Of a stretch of DNA of 64,000 nucleotides, positions 27,401-35,921 are shown one piece after another; position 1 is the stretch's first letter, and each line of letters opens with the position of its first letter. The position numbers and the translations under genes are program-made. This stretch comes from Marinobacter shengliensis. Its GTDB lineage: Bacteria; Pseudomonadota; Gammaproteobacteria; Pseudomonadales; Oleiphilaceae. The stretch lies in NCBI RefSeq assembly GCF_003007715.1, contig NZ_PXNO01000022.1, forward strand, positions 62,001 to 126,000, in the 5' to 3' direction. Below the pieces are notes generated by a model that was given only the letters and a program-made list of their open reading frames with translations, made no database searches and had not been told where the DNA came from.

Positions 27401-28158
27401 TACGCAACCACCACCATTTCCCCAAGGGCGCCGGCCCCGGCACCTTCCTGCACGAATTGCTGGAGTGGTGCACAGCCCAGGGCTTCCAGCGGGTTGTGGA
27501 TAACCCCGAACTGCTGCATGAGCAGCTGGCCCGCCGTTGTGGCACCCGGGGTTGGGGCGACTGGGTGGACCCCCTGCAACAGTGGCTGCTGGCACTGATC
27601 CGAAAGCCGCTGAAGCTGGACCGGGAAGGGCAACAAAGCGCCAGTCTGGCGCAACTCGGCAGCCTGCGCCCGGAACTGGAATTCTGGTTTGAAAGCCGCA
27701 ACGTCAGCATCCGGCAACTGGATGCCCTGGTCACCCGTTATACCCTGAACGGCGCCGATCGGCCCCGGGCCGAGGCCAACCGCTTCAACGGCATGCTCAA
27801 GGGCTTTATCGACCTGGTGTTTGAACACAAGGGGCAGTATTACGTGCTGGACTACAAATCCAATGCTCTGGGCGAGGACGACGACGCCTACACCGACCAG
27901 GCCATGGGCCAGGCGATTCTGGATAAACGCTATGACCTGCAATACATCCTCTACCTGCTGGCCCTGCACCGGCTGCTGAAGGCCCGACTGCCCGGCTATG
28001 ACTACGACCAGCACATCGGCGGCGCGGTGTACCTGTTCCTGCGCGGGGTGAATTCCGCCAGCGGCGGGGCGTTTACCGACAAGCCACCCAGAGCGCTGAT
28101 TGAACAACTGGATGCCCTGTTCGATGGCGAGCCGGTGTCCGGGGAGGTGGCCGCATGA
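24433..28158 (+). CDS. recB: Exodeoxyribonuclease V beta subunit
   Basis: RecB is the 3'-5' helicase and the only nuclease of RecBCD. The ATG at 24433 overlaps the recC stop (ATGA) and gives 1241 residues. UvrD-type helicase motifs are visible: Walker A EASAGTGKTFTI near 28, Walker B-like LIDEFQDTDP, GDPKQAIYGFRGAD, ITVHKSKGLEYP and the late ALTRAR. The C-terminal PD-(D/E)XK nuclease has GFIDLVFEHKGQYYVLDYKSN, with the DYKSN lysine near residue 1140. The protein looks complete. The recD start overlaps the stop (ATGA). Confidence 0.96.
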   Translation: MTDQMTNRNPNLDPLAMPLNGSALIEASAGTGKTFTIAILYVRLVLGHGQAADSPLQNLLPPNLLVVTFTDAATKELRDRIRTRLTQAAEVFSEAADHLEPTPETALIHKLRDDSYPDPDSWPDCRKKLLLAAEWMDEAAVSTIHGFCNRMLSEHAFDSGSLFKPTLETDQSELLDDVARDYWRTFVYPLPPALMDEALSHWKTPTDLRKAVRNLIDDPEALGNPPENVHQAINQVVSERLARASELKAHPWGQWQQEVTDLLNDLNKGKRLHGGSKNAMLKVWEFLVTWAESDDLLPEKLDSAAGFKNQTPEGLDNILKGDDPAPQHPAFDAIEALLEFGQNQPSAKSDILRHASHWIAERLEAEKQQRSEMGFDDLLTRLDDALHGPRGEQLAATIRRQFPVALIDEFQDTDPVQYRIFNRIYAVQDNSANTCLLMIGDPKQAIYGFRGADIHTYLQARLGVQARTYTLGTNFRSAKTMVSAVNRVFEYSDQHSPKGAFLFGKGDSTPLPFQGVDANGTKRLWAVQGEIQPSLMFWTHESDETDKDGNPKGLAKGAATAEVAETCASEIARLLTLGQAGQAGFVLPDNPTDLEPVEPKDIAVLVNNRNEAAAVRDALGRRRIKSVYLSDRDSVLTSREAKEVLCWLRAFAEPRQLAFIRAALATPTMGQSWQALDRLLTDELVLEREIERFQGYQQQWQSQGVLPMLRSFLMDFEVPGRLLQRPDGERRLTDILHIAELLQQDSLQLDGEHALVHHFTQILRAADEEDEHRTLRLESDAGLVKVITVHKSKGLEYPLVFLPFGTAFRAESQKQAYVRYHDDTGKLVTVFDPTPEDIEQADQERLGEDIRKLYVALTRARFATWVGAAAVDNWHQSGLGYAIAGTPEQPISQALAPLAQGRPDIRITPLPEAESTIFTETAPEALGPALVSTREAKEDWWIASYSTIEYTGMAGTGITFTGEVEDAQTQNLLEESAQEHVEEAPAVPAIRNHHHFPKGAGPGTFLHELLEWCTAQGFQRVVDNPELLHEQLARRCGTRGWGDWVDPLQQWLLALIRKPLKLDREGQQSASLAQLGSLRPELEFWFESRNVSIRQLDALVTRYTLNGADRPRAEANRFNGMLKGFIDLVFEHKGQYYVLDYKSNALGEDDDAYTDQAMGQAILDKRYDLQYILYLLALHRLLKARLPGYDYDQHIGGAVYLFLRGVNSASGGAFTDKPPRALIEQLDALFDGEPVSGEVAA

Positions 28159-30407
28159 GTCGTACCCGCCATACTGAAAACCAGTTTGCCCTGGACCTGG
28201 GCGACGACGCACCGGTGAACCCGGCGGCCACGGCATCGAGGAAAGCTGTGGATAACTCACACCTCCTGGCCAGCCTGAACGAAACCGAGGCCCTGTTAGG
28301 GCAATGGCAACAGGCCGGCTGGATTCGCCCGCTCGATACCGGCTTTGCCCGGCTGATCCGGGAACTCAGTGAAGAGCAGGGCGAAAGCCCGCAGCCTCTG
28401 GTACTGTTGTTGGCGGCACTGATCTCCCATCAGGTGGGCCGCGGCCACGTGTGTATCGACCTGGCCACGCTGCTGGACGATGCCGGCCATACGTTGGCAC
28501 TGCCGCCGGAAGAACCGGCCAACTCCGGCCTCTCAGAAGCCGAGATGGCCAACCTGCATAAGCTTTATCCACAGGAGCTACTGGCGCGGGTGGAGCTCTC
28601 TGACTGCCTGGCAGCCCTTCAGGGTTCCCTCGCCGTGAGCGATGGTTCGGTATCAACCCCACTGGTACTCAACGGCACCCGGCTGTATCTGCGCCGTTTC
28701 TGGCGCTATGAGCAGCGCATTGCCGAGGGTATCCAGCAACGGCTGACCTTGCCATCGCCGCTGGCAGACCCTCAATCAGTGGCCGCGCAAACCTTATCCA
28801 CAGCCCTCAACAAGCTGTTCCAGTCAACAGAACCGGTGGATTACCAGAAACTGGCCTGCGCCCTTGCCGCCCGGAACCGCTTTGCGGTGATCACCGGCGG
28901 CCCGGGTACCGGCAAGACCACTACCGTGGTGAATCTTCTGGCGGCCCTGCAGGCGGTGGCCGGGGAAAGCCCGGAACGGGCAGGGCGTAAGTACCGTATT
29001 CGCCTGGCGGCGCCCACCGGCAAGGCCGCCGCCCGCCTGAACGAATCCATTGGCGGCGCCGTCAGCAAGCTGCCGCTGGCAGACCTGCCCGGCACCGTGC
29101 AACTGGACGACATTCCCACCAAGGTCACCACCCTGCACCGGTTACTGGGCAGCCGGCCCGACACCCGACAGTTCCGCCACAACCGGGACAACCCGCTGCT
29201 GGTGGATATCCTGGTGATCGACGAAGCCTCCATGGTGGATGTCGACCTGATGGCCTCGGTGTTCGACGCCCTGCCCGCCAGCGCCCAGCTGATCCTGCTG
29301 GGCGACAAAGACCAGTTGGCCTCGGTGGATGCCGGCGCGGTGCTGGGCGAGCTGTGCCAGCGGGCCTTCGACGCCCACTACACCCCGGACACCGCCAGTT
29401 GGCTGGCCGCCATCACCGGCGCCCAGGTACCGGCCAGCCTTGTGGATAACTCAGGCCAGCCACTCGACCAGGCCGTGGCCATGCTGCGCAAGAGCTATCG
29501 TTTCGGGCAGGACAGCGGTATCCGACAGTTAGCAGAAGCCGTTAATACCAGCGCTCTGACGAGCACCGTGCTCAAGCAAATTCGTGACGCCGAGTTTGAG
29601 GATGTCATCTGGCTGAACGGCCACACCCCGAAACCCGCCCCGGAACAGACGCTTGAGCTGATCTGCCGCCACGCCATCACCGGCACCCCGGAGAGCTTCC
29701 TCAACGCCGGGCAGGGCCGGGTGGTCAATGGCAAAACACTGCCTTCGCCGGTGGGCTATCGCCATTACCTGGAAGTTATCCACAGCTCCAGTTTAACCGC
29801 CGACAGTCCCCGGGAAGCCTGGGATGCCCACGCCTCAAACGTGCTGGAAGCCTTCAACGACTTCCAGGTTCTATGTGCGTTACGCAAAGGCCCCTGGGGC
29901 GTGGAAGGCTTAAACCAGCAAATCGCCCAAAAGCTGCTGGCGGAGAAACTGATCGACAAAACCGAAGGCTGGTATGCCGGCCGGCCGGTACTGGTCACCG
30001 GCAACGACTACAACCTGGGCCTGATGAACGGGGACATCGGTATCACTTTCAGTGTGCCCTGGGACAGGACCGCCACTGGTGAGCCAAAAGACACCTTGCG
30101 GGTGGCCTTCCCGAGTGGTGACAGCACCGGCGGCATCCGCTGGATTTCCCCAAGCCGTCTACAGCAACTGGAAACCGTTTACGCCATGACGGTGCATAAA
30201 TCCCAGGGCTCGGAGTTCAACCACACCTGCCTGGTGCTGCCGGACCGCCTCAGTCCGGTGCTTACTAAAGAGCTGGTTTATACCGGCATCACCCGGGCAA
30301 AGAACTGGTTTAGCCTGATTGCTGGCGATGCTCAGGTGTTCAGGGACAGTGTGGGGCAACAGGTGGTGCGGGCGTCTGGCCTGGCGCTTCGGCTTGGGGA
30401 TAACTAG
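28155..30407 (+). CDS. recD: Exodeoxyribonuclease V alpha subunit
   Basis: RecD is the 5'-3' helicase motor of RecBCD. The 750-residue protein has an N-terminal RecB-contact region, then helicase domain 1A with GGPGTGKTTTVVNLLAAL (Walker A near 247), VIDEASMVDVDLMA and LLGDKDQLASVDAGAVLGE, and domain 2A with TVHKSQGSEFNHTCLVLP and YTGITRAKNWFSL. It is somewhat longer than E. coli RecD (608 residues). Five exact TTATCCACA words (both strands) occur in this gene, read in different frames. Confidence 0.95.
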   Translation: MSRTRHTENQFALDLGDDAPVNPAATASRKAVDNSHLLASLNETEALLGQWQQAGWIRPLDTGFARLIRELSEEQGESPQPLVLLLAALISHQVGRGHVCIDLATLLDDAGHTLALPPEEPANSGLSEAEMANLHKLYPQELLARVELSDCLAALQGSLAVSDGSVSTPLVLNGTRLYLRRFWRYEQRIAEGIQQRLTLPSPLADPQSVAAQTLSTALNKLFQSTEPVDYQKLACALAARNRFAVITGGPGTGKTTTVVNLLAALQAVAGESPERAGRKYRIRLAAPTGKAAARLNESIGGAVSKLPLADLPGTVQLDDIPTKVTTLHRLLGSRPDTRQFRHNRDNPLLVDILVIDEASMVDVDLMASVFDALPASAQLILLGDKDQLASVDAGAVLGELCQRAFDAHYTPDTASWLAAITGAQVPASLVDNSGQPLDQAVAMLRKSYRFGQDSGIRQLAEAVNTSALTSTVLKQIRDAEFEDVIWLNGHTPKPAPEQTLELICRHAITGTPESFLNAGQGRVVNGKTLPSPVGYRHYLEVIHSSSLTADSPREAWDAHASNVLEAFNDFQVLCALRKGPWGVEGLNQQIAQKLLAEKLIDKTEGWYAGRPVLVTGNDYNLGLMNGDIGITFSVPWDRTATGEPKDTLRVAFPSGDSTGGIRWISPSRLQQLETVYAMTVHKSQGSEFNHTCLVLPDRLSPVLTKELVYTGITRAKNWFSLIAGDAQVFRDSVGQQVVRASGLALRLGDN

Positions 30408-30442
30408 GCCCTGGTGTTCCGGACTTTGGGGGCTCCGGGACG

Positions 30443-30553
30443 CCAGTAAGCGGAGGGCCTTGCCAAAACACGCTCCTTCGGCACGTCCCTGTGACGCTTG
30501 AGCTCCGCCATCCATGGCTCCGCACAGTTTTGGCAAGGCCCTCCGCTCACTGG
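30443..30553. repeat. Long palindromic interspersed element, copy A
   Basis: Terminal arms AGCGGAGGGCCTTGCCAAAA (30449-30468) and their exact reverse complement (30528-30547) pair over 20 bp, extended to 26 bp with one mismatch. They enclose a 59-nt core (30469-30527). On the minus strand that core is nearly identical to the core of copy C (35810-35921). The element sits between the convergent ends of recD and an ABC transporter gene and may also terminate both. Confidence 0.85.
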
Positions 30554-30558
30554 CTCAG

Positions 30559-32355
30559 CTAGGAGTTGTCCTCACTCCGGTGCTGCTGCTCCCACAGATG
30601 GGCATATTGGCCACCTGCAGCCAACAGCTCATTATGACTTCCGCTTTCCACAATCCGGCCGCCATCCATCACCAAGATGGTATTAGCATCTCGAATAGTA
30701 GAGAGGCGATGGGCAATCACCAAGGTGGTTCTCTGCTGACTGACTTCTTTCAAGGCTCCAAGTATCGCCTGCTCGGATAACGAATCCAGCGACGACGTGG
30801 CTTCGTCCAGAATCAATAACGGCGGGTTCTTCAGAATCACCCGGGCAATCGCAACCCGCTGTTTTTCGCCGCCGGACAACTTCAGCCCCCGCTCGCCCAC
30901 TTTAGTTTCGTAACCTTCCGGAAGGCTGTGGATAAAGTTTTCCAGGTGGGCCATGCGCGCGGCCCGGTGTACTTCTTCCTCGGTCGCTTCGGGGCGGCCG
31001 TAGGCCAGGTTTCGGTAAAGCGTGTCATTGAACAATACGGTGTCTTGGGGAACCACACCAATAGCGGAGCGTAAGGAGTCCTGGGTGACCTCACGGATGT
31101 CCTGACCATCAATCCGTATGGAACCGTTATCCACCTCATAGAACCGGAACAACAGCCGGGCAAGGGTAGATTTGCCGGCACCGCTGGCGCCCACCACCGC
31201 CACGGTGTGGCCGGCGGGAATGGTGAAGTTCACATCCTGCAGAATGGGGCGGTCTGGCCGGTAGGCGAAATGGATGTGCTCGAACCGTACCTCGCCGTTA
31301 TCCACAGTCAGGGGCTTGGCATCCGGGGCATCCTGGATGGCTGGTTGATCCCCCAGCAGTTTGAACAGGCGCTCCACGTTCACCAGGGCTTGGCGAATTT
31401 CCCGGTAGACAAAGCCCAGGGCGTTCAGGGGAATGAACAACTGCAGAAGGTAGGCGTTGATCATGGTTAAGTCGCCCAGGGTTATCTCGCCACTGGCTAC
31501 TTCGCCGACCGCCATCGCCATGATCACGATCAGTGCCACACCAATGATCAAGGCCTGGCCGGCGTTCAGGGTGGCCAGAGACAATCGGTTCTTCAGCCGG
31601 GCCTTTTCCCACTCGTCCAGGTCCTGGTCGTAGAGTTCGGCTTCGTAGCGTTCGTTGTTGAAGTATTTGACGGTTTCATAGTTCAGCAGGCTGTCGATGG
31701 CCCGGGAGTTGGACTGGTTGTCCCTTGCGTTGGCTTCCCGCACGAACTTGGTTCGCCACTCGGTGATTTTGATGGAGAACACCACATACACCACCACCGC
31801 CACCAGAATGGCCAGCACGTAACCCACGTTGAACACTACCAGCAAGATGGCCGCTACTAGCAGGATTTCCAGGATGGTGGGCACAATGTTGAACAGGGTA
31901 AAGCGCAGCAGGAAGCTGATGCCGTTGGTACCCCGTTCAATGTCACGGGCCAGGCCACCGGTTTTTCGGTCCAGGTGAAAACCCAGCTCACGCTGGTGCA
32001 GGTGCTCGAAGACGCGCAATGACACCCGCCGCATAGCCCGTTCCGCCACCCGGGCAAACACGGCATCCCGCAGTTCGCTGAACAGGGTGGCGCCAATGCG
32101 CAGGCTGCCATAGGCCACCACCAGCACAACCGGAATCCACAGCAACATGTCGGCGCCGCGGTGCTGGTCCAGGTAATCGACGATGTATTTCAGGGCGACC
32201 GGCGTGGCCACCGTGGCGAGTTTCGCCAGTACCAGTAAGGACAACGCAAGTACCACCCGGCCACGGAACTCGGCCAAGTAGGGCCAAAGGCCGGCAATCA
32301 CTTTCCAATCAGGCTTATGATCAGCAGGGTAGTCGTTGTCAGCGTAGACTCTCAA
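30559..32355 (-). CDS. ABC exporter, fused permease/ATPase (ABCB/Atm1-like)
   Basis: A 598-residue half-transporter. Residues ~25-310 form a six-helix type IV (exporter) membrane domain. Residues ~345-590 are the ATPase with Walker A GASGAGKSTLARL, Q-loop VVPQDTVLF, signature LSGGEKQRVAIAR, Walker B LLILDEATSSLD and switch His IAHRLST. Wording is close to the Atm1/HMT1 group, which exports glutathione- or persulfide-linked compounds; the substrate here is not known. It diverges from a second, different half-transporter. Confidence 0.9.
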   Translation of the reverse strand: MRVYADNDYPADHKPDWKVIAGLWPYLAEFRGRVVLALSLLVLAKLATVATPVALKYIVDYLDQHRGADMLLWIPVVLVVAYGSLRIGATLFSELRDAVFARVAERAMRRVSLRVFEHLHQRELGFHLDRKTGGLARDIERGTNGISFLLRFTLFNIVPTILEILLVAAILLVVFNVGYVLAILVAVVVYVVFSIKITEWRTKFVREANARDNQSNSRAIDSLLNYETVKYFNNERYEAELYDQDLDEWEKARLKNRLSLATLNAGQALIIGVALIVIMAMAVGEVASGEITLGDLTMINAYLLQLFIPLNALGFVYREIRQALVNVERLFKLLGDQPAIQDAPDAKPLTVDNGEVRFEHIHFAYRPDRPILQDVNFTIPAGHTVAVVGASGAGKSTLARLLFRFYEVDNGSIRIDGQDIREVTQDSLRSAIGVVPQDTVLFNDTLYRNLAYGRPEATEEEVHRAARMAHLENFIHSLPEGYETKVGERGLKLSGGEKQRVAIARVILKNPPLLILDEATSSLDSLSEQAILGALKEVSQQRTTLVIAHRLSTIRDANTILVMDGGRIVESGSHNELLAAGGQYAHLWEQQHRSEDNS

Positions 32356-32383
32356 ACAGCAATCTCCATGGTTGGGGAGCGCG

Positions 32384-32487
32384 TGGGTCCGGTAGGGCTT
32401 TCCGGGACCGTCAAAAGCCAGGGATGGCTTTTGTCGAGCGTACAGGGACGTATTTACAGCGTGTCCCGGAAAGCCCTACCGGACCCA
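32384..32487. repeat. Long palindromic interspersed element, copy B
   Basis: Arms of 25 bp pair perfectly (32384-32408 with 32463-32487). The 54-nt core (32409-32462) contains a perfect inner hairpin, CAAAAGCCA / TGGCTTTTG with loop GGGA (32412-32433). It also has AGCGTACAGGGACGT and AGCGT, motifs shared with copies A and C. It lies between the starts of two divergent ABC transporter genes, where a plain terminator would not be expected. Confidence 0.85.
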
Positions 32488-32583
32488 GGTGCTCAGACTC
32501 CAAAGTTAAAGGCTATGATACGTCTTCAATGGAGAACAAATCGTAAAACAAACGGCTTTATTAAATCTTGATCGATCAGGAGA

Positions 32584-34371
32584 GTGACCATCAGCCCCAA
32601 CCATCGTAAAGCGTTAAAGCTCGTCATAGAGTTTATCAGCCCCTACCGCCGCGCCGTGGCCGGAGCACTGCTGGCACTGGTCATCACTGCCGGCATAACC
32701 CTGGGTCTGGGCCAGGGCCTGCGTATTCTGGTGGATCAGGGCCTCGCTACGCAATCACCGGAAAACCTGGCCAAAGCCATCGGTCTGTTTTTTGTGCTGG
32801 TACTCGGCCTCGCATTTGGTTCGTTTGCCCGGTTCTACCTGGTGTCCTGGATTGGCGAGCGGGTGGTGGCGGATATTCGCAAAAAGGTGTTCAACCACCT
32901 GATTGATCTTCATCCCGGTTTTTTTGAGCAGAACCGGGCCCTGGAAATCCAGTCCCGGTTTACCGCCGATACCACCGTACTGCAATCGGTGATCGGCTCC
33001 ACCGTGTCCATTGCCCTGCGCAACACGCTGATGCTCATCGGCGGGCTTATTCTGCTGTTTGTCACCAACGCCAAGCTGGCGGCCATCATCCTGCTGGGCT
33101 TCCCCCTGGTGATTGCGCCGATCCTGTTCTTCGGCCGCCGGGTTCGGCAGCTGTCACGGCTGAGCCAGGACCGGGTGGCGGATGTAGGCAGTTACGTGGG
33201 GGAGAACCTTTCCCAGATCAAAACCGTGCAAGCGTTCAATCATCAGCCCCACGACCGGCGGTTTTTCTCGGAGGTGTCCGAGAAGGCGTTCGACATTGCC
33301 CGCGAGCGCATCCGGCAGCGGGCGTGGCTGACCACTCTGGCTATTTCCCTGGTGATGGGGGCGGTCGGCGTTGTGATCTGGATTGGCGGGCTGGATGTGA
33401 TTCACGGCCGGATAAGCCCCGGTGAACTTGCTGCTTTTGTGTTCTACAGCCTGCTGGTTGGCGTTGCCGCGGGTGCGATCAGTGAGGTGATTGGTGAACT
33501 GCAACGGGCTGCCGGGTCTGCGGCCCGTCTGTTTGAGCTGCTGCAGACCGAGCCGGCGTTTGTCCGAGAAGGGGAGAACCGGTCTTTTGCCGGGCCGGTC
33601 ACCGGCGAGATCGCCATCGAGCATCTGGGCTTCAGTTATCCCGGCCGACAGGCCCAGCCGGCGATTTCCGATCTGTCCCTGCATATCCGCCCCGGGGAGA
33701 CCCTGGCCCTGGTTGGTCCTTCCGGGGCCGGCAAGTCCACGCTGTTCGATCTGTTGCTGCATTTCTATCAACCGGATTCCGGGCGGATTCTGATCGACGG
33801 GATAGACACCTCCGATCTGTCTTTGGACGCGCTAAGACGCTGCTTTGCCCTGGTGCCCCAGAATCCGGCGTTGTTCCATGGCACGGTGGCCGACAACATT
33901 CGCTATGCTCGCCCCGGCGCAGAGCAATCCGAAGTAGAGCAGGCGGCGCGGATTGCCCACGCCGATGAGTTTATCCAGGCGCTTCCGAAGGGCTACGACA
34001 CACCGCTGGGCGATGCCGGGCTGGGGTTGTCCGGTGGGCAGAAGCAGCGCCTGGCCATCGCCCGGGCGCTGCTGGCGGATGCCCCGATTCTCTTGCTGGA
34101 TGAAGCCACCAGTGCCCTGGATGCCCAAAGCGAGCACCTGATTCAGCAAGCCATGCCGGCGCTCACCGCCGGGCGTACCACTCTGGTGATTGCCCACAGG
34201 CTGGCAACCGTCAGAGACGCCGATCGCATCGCGGTACTGGAACAGGGTCGGCTGCTGGCGGTCGGCAGCCACGATGAACTGATGCGCGATAACGAACTTT
34301 ACCGGCGCCTGGCCAGCCTGCAGTTCCGGGACGAAGCCGCAGATACGGACAATGGTCGGTTTGTGTGTTGA
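32584..34371 (+). CDS. ABC exporter, fused permease/ATPase (MsbA-like)
   Basis: A 595-residue half-transporter with an exporter-type six-helix membrane domain (~20-310) and an ATPase domain with Walker A GPSGAGKSTLFDLL, Q-loop VPQNPALF, signature LSGGQKQRLAIAR, Walker B ILLLDEATSALD and IAHRLAT. The substrate is unknown; lipid, peptide or drug exporters are possible. The GTG start at 32584 is only one base from the AGGAG (32578-32582). No ATG is available nearby. An ATC at 32590 stands at ideal spacing, so the true start codon is unclear. Confidence 0.88.
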   Translation: MTISPNHRKALKLVIEFISPYRRAVAGALLALVITAGITLGLGQGLRILVDQGLATQSPENLAKAIGLFFVLVLGLAFGSFARFYLVSWIGERVVADIRKKVFNHLIDLHPGFFEQNRALEIQSRFTADTTVLQSVIGSTVSIALRNTLMLIGGLILLFVTNAKLAAIILLGFPLVIAPILFFGRRVRQLSRLSQDRVADVGSYVGENLSQIKTVQAFNHQPHDRRFFSEVSEKAFDIARERIRQRAWLTTLAISLVMGAVGVVIWIGGLDVIHGRISPGELAAFVFYSLLVGVAAGAISEVIGELQRAAGSAARLFELLQTEPAFVREGENRSFAGPVTGEIAIEHLGFSYPGRQAQPAISDLSLHIRPGETLALVGPSGAGKSTLFDLLLHFYQPDSGRILIDGIDTSDLSLDALRRCFALVPQNPALFHGTVADNIRYARPGAEQSEVEQAARIAHADEFIQALPKGYDTPLGDAGLGLSGGQKQRLAIARALLADAPILLLDEATSALDAQSEHLIQQAMPALTAGRTTLVIAHRLATVRDADRIAVLEQGRLLAVGSHDELMRDNELYRRLASLQFRDEAADTDNGRFVC

Positions 34372-34431
34372 GTGCGTACTCCCTACACTGTTAAGAGAAT
34401 TTCTCAATCCTGAACCAGGGAGAACAGCAAA

Positions 34432-35709
34432 GTGAGCAATAAAGAATTGCAGGCACTCAAAGAGCGATACGTCGCTGCGGGCGCGGCAAGCCCCAATGAT
34501 CAATTTGCAGATCACGCCCTGAACGCAGAAGTCTGGGACGCCGACGGCAAGCGCATGATCGACTTCGCCGGCGGTATCGGCGTTCTGAACATCGGCCATC
34601 GGCACCCGAAAGTGGTCGAGGCGGTTAAAGCCCAGCTCGACAAGCTGATGCACACCTGCCAGACGGTAATGCCCTATGAGGGTTACGTAAAACTGGCCCA
34701 AAAACTGAGCGAAGCGGTGCCGGTCAAAGGCCACGGCAAAGTGATGCTGGCCAACTCCGGGGCCGAGGCGCTGGAAAACGCGGTCAAGATTGCCCGTGCA
34801 GCCACCGGCAAGAACAACGTGATCTGCTTTGATGGCGGCTACCATGGCCGTACCTTCTTCACCATGGCCATGAACGGCAAGGCTGCCCCTTACCAGACCT
34901 CATTCGGCCCCATGCCCGGCCTGGTGTACCGCGCGCCTTACCCGGTGCCTTACCACGGCATTACTGAGGAAGACGCCCTGCGTGGCCTGGCAATGACCAT
35001 GAAAGCCGATTCCCCGGCCCACGAAACCGCCGCCATCGTACTGGAGCCGGTTCTGGGTGAGGGTGGTTTTTATCCCGCCCCGGACAGTTTCCTGAAAGCC
35101 CTGCGCAAAATCTGCGATGACAATGACATTCTTCTGATTGTCGACGAAGTGCAAAGCGGCTTTGGCCGTACCGGCAAACTGTTCGCCATTGAACACAGCG
35201 GCGTTGAGCCGGACATCATGACCATGGCCAAATCCATGGCCGATGGTATGCCGATCTCTGCCATCGTCGGTACCGACAAGGTAATGGACTCCTCGGGCCC
35301 GAATTCCCTCGGTGGCACCTACACCGGCAGCCCTACTGCCTGTGCCGCAGCTCTGGCGGTGTTTGATGTGATCAAAGAGGAAGATATCCTCGGCAAAAGC
35401 CAGCGCCTGGGTGACAAACTTAGGGCCCGGTTCGACCAGTGGCAGGAGCAGTTCACTCACGTGGATAATGCCCGCAACATGGGGCCGATGGCCGCGTTTG
35501 AGCTGGTGGAAAGCAAGGAATCCCGCAAGCCCATGCCGGAGCTGGTAGCGGCGATAACCAAGAAAGCCAAAGAGAAAGGCCTGATACTGCTCAGCTGCGG
35601 TATGTACGGCAACACCCTTCGGTTCCTGATGCCGGTGACCATCGAAGATGAGGTACTGGAAGAGGGCCTGAACATTGTTGAGGAATGCCTGAAGGAGGTG
35701 GGTGCCTGA
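34432..35709 (+). CDS. gabT: 4-aminobutyrate aminotransferase
   Basis: A PLP enzyme that moves the amino group of GABA to 2-oxoglutarate. The 425-residue protein shows class III aminotransferase features: MIDFAGGIGVLNIGHRHPKVV, NSGAEALENAVKIARAATG, FDGGYHGRTFFTMAM, the PLP-ring Asp in LLIVDEVQSGFGRTGKLFA, and the Schiff-base Lys in MTMAKSMADG near residue 267. GTG start with GGGAG upstream. No gabD or gabP is adjacent. A related 5-aminovalerate role cannot be excluded. Confidence 0.92.
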   Translation: MSNKELQALKERYVAAGAASPNDQFADHALNAEVWDADGKRMIDFAGGIGVLNIGHRHPKVVEAVKAQLDKLMHTCQTVMPYEGYVKLAQKLSEAVPVKGHGKVMLANSGAEALENAVKIARAATGKNNVICFDGGYHGRTFFTMAMNGKAAPYQTSFGPMPGLVYRAPYPVPYHGITEEDALRGLAMTMKADSPAHETAAIVLEPVLGEGGFYPAPDSFLKALRKICDDNDILLIVDEVQSGFGRTGKLFAIEHSGVEPDIMTMAKSMADGMPISAIVGTDKVMDSSGPNSLGGTYTGSPTACAAALAVFDVIKEEDILGKSQRLGDKLRARFDQWQEQFTHVDNARNMGPMAAFELVESKESRKPMPELVAAITKKAKEKGLILLSCGMYGNTLRFLMPVTIEDEVLEEGLNIVEECLKEVGA

Positions 35710-35729
35710 TATTGGCGCTTTCTTTCAGT

Positions 35730-35761
35730 TCCAGAGAGCCGGGCTTTTGCCCGGCTTTTTT
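35730..35761 (+). terminator. Rho-independent terminator after gabT
   Basis: AGCCGGGC / GCCCGGCT with a short T loop is followed by a T-run near 35755-35761. It ends the gabT transcript. Confidence 0.85.
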
Positions 35762-35809
35762 ATGCCACTCTGAAGATCACTCTTATTGATACCTGCACAA
35801 TGACCGGGA

Positions 35810-35921
35810 CCGGTGTGAGGTAGTGCTCTCCAAAACTGTGCGGAGCCATGGATGGCGGAGCCCAAGCGCCACATGGATGTGCCGCAAGGAGCGTGTTTTG
35901 GAGAGCCATCCCTCACAACGG
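35810..35921. repeat. Long palindromic interspersed element, copy C
   Basis: Arms 35810-35835 and 35896-35921 pair at 22 of 26 positions and are unrelated to the arms of copies A and B apart from the inner CCAAAA / TTTTGG shared with A. The 60-nt core (35836-35895) matches the inverted core of copy A with five differences, including the 20-nt word GAGCCATGGATGGCGGAGCC/T. Confidence 0.85.

Noticed and set aside
24370..28260. A 1296-codon minus-strand open frame opposite recB
   Set aside because: recB on the plus strand has all helicase and nuclease motifs. The antisense frame is rich in Gly/Gln/Val/His from codon mirroring and has no domain.
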